DNA from: Streptomyces albogriseolus
GTDB lineage: Bacteria > Actinomycetota > Actinomycetes > Streptomycetales > Streptomycetaceae
DNA: 64,000 nt
Direction of reading: 5' to 3'
NCBI GenBank assembly: GCA_014650475.1
Contig: BMVA01000011.1
Location: 186,001-250,000 of the forward strand
Notes under the pieces: generated by a model
The model's input: the letters and a program-made list of their open reading frames with translations, nothing else
Databases searched by the model: none
What the model was told of the DNA's origin: nothing
Translations under genes and position numbers: made by a program
Part shown: positions 57,468 to 64,000 of the stretch, piece by piece
Position numbering within the stretch: the first letter of the stretch is position 1
Layout of the letters: the number at the start of each line of letters is the position of its first letter

Positions 57468-58403
57468 TCAGCCGCGGGTCAGTGAGAGCAGGTCCCGTGC
57501 CGGGCCCGTCGGGCGATGGCCCGTGGGCCAGACCGCGCGGAGGTCCCGGGCCAGGGCGACCGCCTGGACCGGGATCCGGACCAGGCGCCGCATGCCCAGC
57601 TCCTCCCCCACCGCCAGTTCGCTCAGCACCGCCGGTCCCGCGCCGCCGACGGCCGCCGCCTTGACCGCCGTCGTCGAGGACAGCTCGATCAGCGGGCGGG
57701 CCAGCCCGCCGAGCGCCGCGTCCAGCACCTGCCGCGTGCCGGAGCCCTCCTCCCGCAGGACCAGCGGTGTGACGGCCAGTTCCTCCGCCGCGAGGGGGCG
57801 CCTGCGGCGGGCCCAGGGGTGCGAGGGGGCCGTGACCACGACCAGCCGGTCGTGGGCGATCACCGCGGAGTCCAGTCCGGCCGGCACCGTCAGCCCTTCC
57901 ACGAAGCCGAGGTCCGCCTCCCCCGCCAGCAGCCGTTCCGCGACCGCCGTGGAGTTGCCGGCGAGCAGGGACACCGCTGTGTCCGGCCGCTGCGCGCGCA
58001 GCGCGACCAGCCACCCGGGCAGCAGGTACTCGGCGATCGTCATGCTCGCCGCCACCCGCAGCCGTGAGTCCCTGCGGTCCCGCAGCGCCTGCGCGCCCGC
58101 GTCGAACGCCTCGGCCGCCTCGACGATCCGCAGGGCCCAGTCGGTGACCAGGGCGCCCGCGTCGGTGAGCCGCGACCCGCGGGGCGAGCGGTCGACGAGG
58201 GCGACGCCGAGCTGCCGTTCCATCGACCGGATCCGGCTGCTCGCGGCGGGCTGGGTGATGCCCAGCTCCCGCGCGGCCCGGCCCAGGCTCCCCACCCGTG
58301 CCACGGCGAGCAGCAGCTCGAGCGCGCCGAGGTCGGGCACCCGGTGCGCCAGCGAACCGCCGCTCCCGGGCCGTTCGTCGCCGTGGTCTTCCGTCCTGCT
58401 CAT
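57468..58403 (-). CDS. LysR-family transcriptional regulator
   Basis: The 311-residue protein has an N-terminal LysR winged helix (LGALELLLAVARVGSLGRAA, RELGITQPAASSRIRSME) and a periplasmic-binding-like effector domain with GSGTRQVLDAALGG. That motif is common in LysR proteins related to CysB/YeiE types. Its target is unknown; no obvious regulated gene is divergent from it. A 17-bp perfect palindrome overlaps its own ATG and fits a LysR site, suggesting autoregulation. It follows the metal-receptor gene on the same strand. Confidence 0.9.
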   Translation of the reverse strand: MSRTEDHGDERPGSGGSLAHRVPDLGALELLLAVARVGSLGRAARELGITQPAASSRIRSMERQLGVALVDRSPRGSRLTDAGALVTDWALRIVEAAEAFDAGAQALRDRRDSRLRVAASMTIAEYLLPGWLVALRAQRPDTAVSLLAGNSTAVAERLLAGEADLGFVEGLTVPAGLDSAVIAHDRLVVVTAPSHPWARRRRPLAAEELAVTPLVLREEGSGTRQVLDAALGGLARPLIELSSTTAVKAAAVGGAGPAVLSELAVGEELGMRRLVRIPVQAVALARDLRAVWPTGHRPTGPARDLLSLTRG

Positions 58404-58417
58404 AAGCTCAGCTTATG
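58401..58417 (-). promoter_or_regulatory. LysR-type palindrome over the start codon
   Basis: CATAAGCT-C-AGCTTATG is a perfect 8-1-8 palindrome containing T-N11-A. It covers the LysR gene's ATG at 58403-58401. Confidence 0.6.
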
Positions 58418-58455
58418 CAACGCCCGGCATCCGCCCGCCGCACGAGCGCCGGCCG

Positions 58456-59184
58456 TCAGCGGCGGACCGTCCGCAACGCCCGCCCCAGCACCTCCGGCGC
58501 CTTGGCCAACGACGGGCCGTACCAGGTCAGATGGCGCCCGCTGAGAAGGGCGCACGGCAGGCCGGGGAAGGCCTCAGGGCCGTCGTCGGCCGTGAAGCGG
58601 TACGGCTCGTCGGGGAGGACGACCACGTCGGGCCGGGCCGCGCGCAACTCGTCGAGCGGGATGCGCGGATACCGTTCGGAGTGGTCCGCGTACAGCGTGC
58701 GCACCCCGAGGCGGGCCAGCAGGTCCCCCGCGAAGGTGTCGCGGCCGAGCACCATCCACGGGCGGCGCCAGATCGGCACCACCGCCGTGCGCGGCTCCTG
58801 GAACGCCGGCGGCGCCTCCCACGCCGCCTCCGCCGCGTCCAGCCAGCCGGGCCGGCTCCGCACCCCGCACGCCGTCAGGACGCGGTCCAGCTCGGTGAAG
58901 GCCTGCGGCAGGGTCCGTACATGCGTGACCAGCACGTCGAGGCCCGCCGCGCGCAGGGCGTCCAGGTCGGGCTGCCGGTTCTCCTCCTCGTTGGCGATCA
59001 CCAGGTCGGGGGCGAGGGCCGTGATGCGGTCCACGGCGGGGTTCTTGGTGCCGCCGGCACGGGCCACGTCGAGCCCGGCGGGGTGCGTGCACCAGTCGGT
59101 CGCCGCGACGAGCGCGCCGGGCGCGGACACGGCCACGGCCTCCGTCAGCGACGGGACGAGGGAGACGACCCGTACGCGGCTCAT
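58456..59184 (-). CDS. Helical-backbone metal receptor (cobalamin-binding BtuF-like)
   Basis: The 242-residue protein has the class III binding-protein pattern RVVSLVPSLTEAVAVS, VAATDWCTHPAG, GGTKNPAVDRITALAPDLVI, and AARPDVVVLPDEPYRFTADD. It would bind a corrinoid, heme or siderophore-type ligand. It has no signal peptide or lipobox and no ABC permease or ATPase gene adjoins it, so it appears to be a cytosolic member. The ATG overlaps the stop of the upstream XRE-cupin gene (ATGA), which suggests a regulator/sensor pair. Confidence 0.85.
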   Translation of the reverse strand: MSRVRVVSLVPSLTEAVAVSAPGALVAATDWCTHPAGLDVARAGGTKNPAVDRITALAPDLVIANEEENRQPDLDALRAAGLDVLVTHVRTLPQAFTELDRVLTACGVRSRPGWLDAAEAAWEAPPAFQEPRTAVVPIWRRPWMVLGRDTFAGDLLARLGVRTLYADHSERYPRIPLDELRAARPDVVVLPDEPYRFTADDGPEAFPGLPCALLSGRHLTWYGPSLAKAPEVLGRALRTVRR

Positions 59185-59753
59185 CGGCGCGGCTTGGTGT
59201 CCCGCAGCGCCTCGATGTGCTCGGCGACGGCGACGACCAGCAGCCGGGTCTCCGGCACCGTGGCCCGCCAGCGGTGCCGGACGCCTCCGGTGAGGTACAG
59301 GGTGTCGCCGCGTCCGAGGCGGTAGGCGCGCCCCTCTGCCTCGATCTCCACGGCGCCTTCCGCGACGTACATCAACTGGTCGTTGCGGAACTGCAGTTCG
59401 CGTCCGGCGTCGTGGTCGCCGGTGAACTCCGAGGCGTGCATCTGGTGGTGGCCGCGGACCAGGGACCGTACCCGTGGCTCGGTCCACTCCTCGGCGCCCT
59501 CCGAGCGGACGACGTCCACGCTGCACGCCGGGTCGGCGGCCGCGAGCAGCTCGACCGCGGTGGTGCGCAGCGCGTCGGCGAGCTTCTCCAGGGAGGTCTG
59601 GCTGGGACGCGCGCGCTCGTTCTCGATCTGGCTGAGGAACGGGACCGACAGACCGCTGCGCTCGGCCACGACGGCGAGGGTGAGGTCCAGCGCGCGGCGT
59701 CGCCGCCGCACGGCCGCGCCCACCCGCAGGGGCTGTTCTTTGTGGTCGCCCAT
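59181..59753 (-). CDS. XRE-cupin transcriptional regulator
   Basis: The 190-residue protein joins an XRE helix-turn-helix (LTLAVVAERSGLSVPFLSQI, ENERARPSQTSLEKLADALR) to a C-terminal cupin (QFRNDQLMYVAEGAVEIEAE, YRLGRGDTLYLTGGVRHRWR). Such proteins sense a small metabolite in the cupin and control neighbouring genes. It is coupled to the BtuF-like gene. A 7-bp inverted repeat GGTCTGC/GCAGACC spans a possible -10 at 59838-59833 upstream of the gene. Confidence 0.88.
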   Translation of the reverse strand: MGDHKEQPLRVGAAVRRRRRALDLTLAVVAERSGLSVPFLSQIENERARPSQTSLEKLADALRTTAVELLAAADPACSVDVVRSEGAEEWTEPRVRSLVRGHHQMHASEFTGDHDAGRELQFRNDQLMYVAEGAVEIEAEGRAYRLGRGDTLYLTGGVRHRWRATVPETRLLVVAVAEHIEALRDTKPRR

Positions 59754-59825
59754 CGCTCCGGCTCCCTCCTTCGCCGCTCGTCGCACCCGACCGCCGGGGT
59801 TCCGGCGCTCTTCCCTTGCCGAGTT

Positions 59826-59855
59826 GGTCTGCACCCTACGCATGTTCGGCAGACC
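59826..59855 (-). promoter_or_regulatory. Possible operator/promoter of the XRE-cupin gene
   Basis: GGTCTGC (59826-59832) and GCAGACC (59849-59855) flank TAGGGT on the minus strand (59838-59833), about 80 bases before the ATG. Confidence 0.4.
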
Positions 59856-60075
59856 GTTTCAGGCACCTGTCACGTCGGGGTCATGTGCGGCCGGTGCGGA
59901 CCTCTCGGTTCACGCCGGCCTCCTGCCGGGCCCCTCGGCACACCTCGGATGCGAAGAGACGTGCTCCAGCCATTGTTCACCGTGTTCGCCGGAAGGTCAC
60001 GGGGGAGGTCCGGGATGGCGCTGGCACTGTGTGGTTGACCGGATTCATACGGTGGCGGGGGCGGGTCCGGAGAGC
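59856..60075. other. Gap between the XRE-cupin gene and the opu terminator
   Basis: About 220 bases. I see no gene or clear signal apart from the flanking operator and terminator. Confidence 0.5.
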
Positions 60076-60128
60076 GCGAGGGGCGGGTCCGCGCGCCCCG
60101 GAGGGACGCTTCGGGACCCGCCCCTCGC
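60076..60128 (-). terminator. Terminator of the opu operon
   Basis: A perfect 15-bp inverted repeat, GCGAGGGGCGGGTCC and GGACCCGCCCCTCGC, with a 23-base loop, begins 25 bases after the permease-fusion stop codon on the minus strand. Confidence 0.85.
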
Positions 60129-60152
60129 AGGACGTGACCGGTACGGCGGCGG

Positions 60153-62774
60153 CTACTGCGGCGTCATCCGCTCCACCATGTCCGGGTGCTCCTCGAGCCA
60201 GGCGGCGACGGCCTCCTCCTCGTGTCCCTGGCCGCGGTTCTTGATCTCCGCCTCCAGGGACCCGAGCTCGTCCTCACTCATGTGGAAACCCTTGATCCAC
60301 TCGGTGAGCCGGGGGTACTGCTCGGGGAACTTCTTGCTGGCGATGGTGTGGATGGTGTTGCTCTCGCCCCAGGCGCGCTTCGGGTCCGCGAGCTTGGTCA
60401 GCTCGTAGTCGTTGTAGGCCCAGTGCGGCGACCACAGGGTGACGGCCACCGGCTTCTTCTTGGCGTAGGAGCGCTTGAGCTCGGCCAGCATCGCCGGCGA
60501 GGAGCCGTCGACGACCTCGTACTCCTCGTCCAGGCCGTAGGCCGGCAGCACCTTGTTCTTCAGGATGTCCATCTGGCCGGTGCCCGCCTCGATGCCGACG
60601 ATCCGCCCGCCGAACAGGTCGGCCTTGCCCTTCAGGTCGGCCAGGGACTTGACGTCCTTGACGTAGGAGGGGACGGAGATCTCCAGCGAGACCGGTTCGT
60701 ACCAGGTGCCGAGGTCGGTGAGTTGGTCCTTGTTCGGCTCGTAGAAGTTCTTCTGCGAGTGCGGCAGCCACGCGTCGAAGTTGAGGTCGATGTCCCCGGA
60801 CGCGAGGCCGGTGTAGACCGGACCGACCTCCATCTGCTTGAGGTTCAGCTGGTAACCGCGCCGCTCCAGGACGTTCTTCCACAGGTAGGTGACGGCGACG
60901 TCCTCCTCCCACGGGAACCACGCCACGTCCAGGGCGCGCTTCGCCTCGGCGGGGGTGTCACCGCCCGAACCGGACTCCACCGGAGCCAGCTTGTCGACGA
61001 TGCCCGGGTGGTCCTTCAGCCAGGCGCGCACGGCGTCCTGCTGGCGGCCCTTGCCGGCCTTGTTGATCTCGGCCTCCAGGCCGGTGAGTTCCTTCTCGCT
61101 CATCGAGAAGTCCTTCAGCCACTTCCCGACAACCGGGTTCTCACCGGCGAAGCCCTTACGGGACACCAGGTGCACCGCGTCGCCCTCGCCCCAGGAGCCC
61201 TTGGGATCCTTCAGCTTCTTCAGGTCGTAGTCGCTGTACGCCCAGTGCGGGGACCAGAGCGTGACGACCACCGGCTCCTTCTTGCTGTAGGCGCGCTTGA
61301 GCTCGGCCAGCATCGCCGGGGTGGAGCTGTCGACGACCTTGTACTCCTTGTCGAGGCCGTAGTCGCCGAGCACCTTGCTCTTCAGCAGGCCCATCATGCC
61401 CGCGCTGGACTCGATGCCGGTGATCTTCCCGTCGAAGGTTGCGGCCTTGCCCTTCAGGTCCTCCAGTGAGTCGATGCCCTCCATGTAAGCGGGGACGGTC
61501 AGCTCCAGGCTCGTCTCCTCGTACCAGGCGCCGAGGTCGTCGAGCCGGTCGCCGTACTTCTTCCAGTACTCGGCGTGCGTGGTGGGCAGCCAGGCGTCGG
61601 TCTGGAAGTCGACGTCGCCCTGCGCCAGCGCGGTGTACAGCGGCCCGGCGTCCAGTTGCTTGGCCTCGACCTCGAAGCCGCGCCGCTCGAGGATCTCCTT
61701 CCACAGGTACGTGGAGGCGACGCCCTCGTCCCACGGGATGTAGCCGATGCTGATCTTCTTGCCGTCGCCGACGTTCTTGTCGTTGGCCGTGGTGCCGCCG
61801 GACCCGGCGGAACCGCCGAACAGGCCCATGCCTCCGGCCACCAGGGCCAGCACGACGATGCCGATCACGGCGACCTGCGGCCGGGGCCGGTAGGACCAGA
61901 TCTTCAGGCCCTGGGCGGCGCGTGCCTTGGCGGCCGCGCGGCGGCCCAGCGGGGACACCTGGGTGCCCAGGGCGCTGGTCATGCGGTCCAGGTAGATCGC
62001 CAGGATGACGATGGCCAGACCGGACTCGGCGCCGAGGCCGATGTTGAGCTGGCCGATGGCCTCGATGACGGCGCCGCCGAGGCCGCCGGTGCCGACCATG
62101 CCGGCGATCGCGGCCATGGACAGGCCGAGCATGATGACCTGGTTGACGCCCGCCATCACCGTGGGCAGCGCCAGCGGGAGCTGGACGCGCAGCAGGGTGT
62201 TGCGGGGGGTGGTGCCGAACGCCTCGGCCGCCTCGACCAGTTCCTTGTCGACCTGGCGGATGCCCAGCTCGGTCATGCGCACGCCCGGGGCGAGCGCGAA
62301 GATCAGCGTGGCGACGATGCCCGGGGCGGATCCCGTCCCGAAGAACAGGATCGCCGGGATCAGGTAGATCATCGCCGGCAGCGTCTGCATGAAGTCGAGA
62401 ATCGGCCGGACGAAGGCGCTGACCCGGTCGGAGCGGGCCGCCCAGACGCCCACCGGCACGGAGATCACCAGGGCGATCACGGTGGCGACGATCACCAGCG
62501 CCAGCGTCACCATCGAGTCCTCCCACAACTCCATGGAGTCGAGGAAGGCGAAGCCGACGAAGGTGAGGACACCGGCGAGGGTGCCGCGCAGCCAGAAGGC
62601 GATGACCGCGAAGATGCCGCAGAGGATCAGCGGCTCCGGAGCCTGGAGGACGGCGTTGACACCGTCGTAGGCGCCGGTGAAGACGGCCTTGAAGAAGTCG
62701 AACAGCCAGGTGAGGTTGGAGAGCAGCCAGTCGACCGAGCTGTTGACCCAGTCGCCGAGCGGGATCCTAGGCAC
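60153..62774 (-). CDS. Glycine betaine/proline ABC permease fused to two solute-binding domains
   Basis: The 873-residue protein has a permease domain of about 300 residues with the EAA-like loop (ELVEAAEAFGTTPRNTLLRV, QLPLALPTVMAG), a further membrane helix (VAVIGIVVLALVAGGMGLFG), then two OpuAC domains at about 335-605 and 620-873. Both keep the ligand-loop motifs DAWLPxxH/S and LWSPHWAYxDY, so both may bind betaine-type osmolytes. Fused binding domains are known in actinobacteria and Lactococcus; two in tandem should raise capture or allow two substrates. GTG at 62774 overlaps the ATPase stop by 8 bases. Confidence 0.93.
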   Translation of the reverse strand: MPRIPLGDWVNSSVDWLLSNLTWLFDFFKAVFTGAYDGVNAVLQAPEPLILCGIFAVIAFWLRGTLAGVLTFVGFAFLDSMELWEDSMVTLALVIVATVIALVISVPVGVWAARSDRVSAFVRPILDFMQTLPAMIYLIPAILFFGTGSAPGIVATLIFALAPGVRMTELGIRQVDKELVEAAEAFGTTPRNTLLRVQLPLALPTVMAGVNQVIMLGLSMAAIAGMVGTGGLGGAVIEAIGQLNIGLGAESGLAIVILAIYLDRMTSALGTQVSPLGRRAAAKARAAQGLKIWSYRPRPQVAVIGIVVLALVAGGMGLFGGSAGSGGTTANDKNVGDGKKISIGYIPWDEGVASTYLWKEILERRGFEVEAKQLDAGPLYTALAQGDVDFQTDAWLPTTHAEYWKKYGDRLDDLGAWYEETSLELTVPAYMEGIDSLEDLKGKAATFDGKITGIESSAGMMGLLKSKVLGDYGLDKEYKVVDSSTPAMLAELKRAYSKKEPVVVTLWSPHWAYSDYDLKKLKDPKGSWGEGDAVHLVSRKGFAGENPVVGKWLKDFSMSEKELTGLEAEINKAGKGRQQDAVRAWLKDHPGIVDKLAPVESGSGGDTPAEAKRALDVAWFPWEEDVAVTYLWKNVLERRGYQLNLKQMEVGPVYTGLASGDIDLNFDAWLPHSQKNFYEPNKDQLTDLGTWYEPVSLEISVPSYVKDVKSLADLKGKADLFGGRIVGIEAGTGQMDILKNKVLPAYGLDEEYEVVDGSSPAMLAELKRSYAKKKPVAVTLWSPHWAYNDYELTKLADPKRAWGESNTIHTIASKKFPEQYPRLTEWIKGFHMSEDELGSLEAEIKNRGQGHEEEAVAAWLEEHPDMVERMTPQ

Positions 62775-63852
62775 GGGCCATCACCTTGCCGCCCTGGTCC
62801 TTGGGGCTGTCGCAGACGCCGGGGTCCGCCTCCTCGTCGCCGAGGAAGCCGACCAGGCGCTGCCGGGGCACGACGCCGACGAGGTCGCCGTCGTCGACCA
62901 CGGCCACCGGGTGCGGCACGCGCGCGCTGATGGCGCACAGGTCGGTGAAGGAGGTGCCGGGCGCGGCGGTCTCGCAGCCGCAGTCGGCCTCGTCGCCGCG
63001 CACCTCGGGATCCATGACCGCCTGGGCGGTCAGCACGCGGGAGCGGTCGACGTCCTGGGTGAAGGAGGCCACGTAGTCGTTGTCCGGCCGGATCAGGATG
63101 TCCTGCGCGGTGCCGATCTGCACGATGCGACCGTCCCGCATGACGGCGATGCGGTCACCGAGGCGCATGGCCTCGTTGAGGTCGTGGGTGATGAAGACGA
63201 TGGTCTTCTTCAGCTTCTTCTGCAGCTCGATCAGCTGGTCCTGCATGTCGCGGCGGATCAGCGGGTCCAGGGCGCTGAAGGACTCGTCCATCAGCAGCAG
63301 GTCGGCGTCGGTGGCGAGCGCGCGGGCGAGGCCGACGCGCTGCTGCATGCCGCCGGACAGCTCGTCGGGCCACGCGTCCTCCCAGCCGGCCAGGCCGCAC
63401 AGGGCGAGCGCCTCGTCGGCGCGGCGTTCGCGCTCGGCGCGGGGCACGCCCTGCACTTCAAGACCGTAGGCAGCGTTGTCACGGACGCTGCGGTGCGGGA
63501 AGAGCGCGAAGTGCTGGAAGACCATGCTGATCTTCCGGGACCTGACGTCCCGCAGCTCGCGGTCGGACAGGGCGGTGAGGTCCTGTCCGTCGAAGCGGAC
63601 GTGTCCGGCGGTCGGCTCCAGCAGACCGTTCAGCATCCGCAGCAGGGTCGACTTGCCGGAGCCCGAGAGGCCCATGACGACGAAGATCTCGCCCGGCTCC
63701 ACGGAGAAGGACGCGTCGATGACGGCGGCGGTGACGCCGTCGGCCCGCAGTTCCTCGCGGTCCGCCGTGTTGTTGCGCAGCCGTTCGACTGCCTGGTCCG
63801 GTCGTCTGCCGAACACCTTGAACAGGTGCTCGGCCTCAAGCCTTGATGACAC
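62767..63852 (-). CDS. Glycine betaine/proline ABC transporter ATPase
   Basis: The 361-residue protein has a Walker A (VVMGLSGSGKSTLLRML), Q loop (MVFQHFALFPHRSV), signature LSGGMQQRVGLARALA, Walker B (LLLMDESFSALDPL) and H loop (FITHDLNEAMRL). After the ABC domain there is a CBS-like C-terminal region with extra Cys (EADCGCETAAPG). It energises the fused permease in osmoprotectant uptake; CBS-like segments in OpuA proteins sense ionic strength. The GTG at 63852 has GAGAGG upstream. No further gene is visible before the window end. Confidence 0.94.
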   Translation of the reverse strand: MSSRLEAEHLFKVFGRRPDQAVERLRNNTADREELRADGVTAAVIDASFSVEPGEIFVVMGLSGSGKSTLLRMLNGLLEPTAGHVRFDGQDLTALSDRELRDVRSRKISMVFQHFALFPHRSVRDNAAYGLEVQGVPRAERERRADEALALCGLAGWEDAWPDELSGGMQQRVGLARALATDADLLLMDESFSALDPLIRRDMQDQLIELQKKLKKTIVFITHDLNEAMRLGDRIAVMRDGRIVQIGTAQDILIRPDNDYVASFTQDVDRSRVLTAQAVMDPEVRGDEADCGCETAAPGTSFTDLCAISARVPHPVAVVDDGDLVGVVPRQRLVGFLGDEEADPGVCDSPKDQGGKVMARA

Positions 63853-64000
63853 ACGTACCTCTCGTCTCGGCGACAGATGCCGGAGCGATGCGGCGGACCA
63901 GCGGTCCGCACCAGGTTGAGACAGCAACCGGCATCGTTCCGCCGCCGCGCCTCCCCGGATTCGAACGGCGCAAACGCTTCGTGGGCCGCCTCACAGATGT

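Overview
The window is high-GC DNA from a Streptomyces chromosome. Third codon positions are almost all G or C, many starts are GTG, neighbouring genes often overlap by 4 bases (ATGA or GTGA), and several promoters look leaderless. From memory, the gene order follows the S. coelicolor SCO156x-SCO162x core region (argH, argCJBDR, pheST, infC-rpmI-rplT, glnA4, opu). One difference is that argG sits directly beside argH here, whereas I recall it lying elsewhere in S. coelicolor. I saw no tRNA, rRNA, CRISPR array, prophage or complete insertion sequence.

Layout. (1) 0-7.2 kb: end of a membrane protein gene, an acetyltransferase, a small sigma-like factor, a Tat-exported glycerophosphodiesterase, a lysophosphatidate acyltransferase, a TetR/MFS efflux pair and an aldo/keto reductase. 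(2) 7.4-10.2 kb: argG-argH with an ARG box over the argG promoter. (3) 10.3-15.7 kb: envelope and redox genes: a secreted protein made of two near-identical repeats, a PPOX-fold protein, an L,D-transpeptidase, and a three-gene flavin electron-export module (NOX-like flavocytochrome, FMN-binding protein with two flavinylation motifs, ApbE). (4) 15.8-20.7 kb: translationally coupled argCJBD-argR operon with paired ARG boxes. (5) 20.7-31.7 kb: mixed accessory genes, including a barstar-domain fusion, an erythromycin-esterase homologue, a MocR/EamA pair whose start codons overlap, and a 3-hydroxybutyryl-CoA dehydrogenase. (6) 31.8-43.1 kb: two regulatory genes (HTH/TPR protein, SpoIIE-type phosphatase), then pheST, a PAS histidine kinase, a SpoU methyltransferase and infC-rpmI-rplT behind a roughly 300-nt leader. 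(7) 43.1-50.6 kb: small conserved actinobacterial proteins, a mycosin-like protease coupled to a proline-rich membrane protein, and a PLP enzyme. (8) 50.7-57.3 kb: a divergent gamma-glutamylation locus, probably for ethanolamine use. (9) 57.5-63.9 kb: a LysR regulator, an XRE-cupin/metal-receptor pair, and an Opu-type ABC transporter whose permease is fused to two solute-binding domains.

How genes work together. Arginine synthesis is under ArgR, encoded at the end of its own target operon. In the ethanolamine locus GlnA4, a short-chain dehydrogenase and an aldehyde dehydrogenase face a FadR-type regulator, an ethanolamine-type permease and a gamma-glutamyl hydrolase; together they cover uptake, activation, two oxidations and release of glutamate. 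In the redox module the flavocytochrome would move NAD(P)H electrons across the membrane to an extracytosolic protein that ApbE loads with two covalent FMNs. The least explained items are the duplicated secreted protein, the overlapping MocR/EamA starts, the infC leader, the barstar fusion and a dispersed intergenic repeat.
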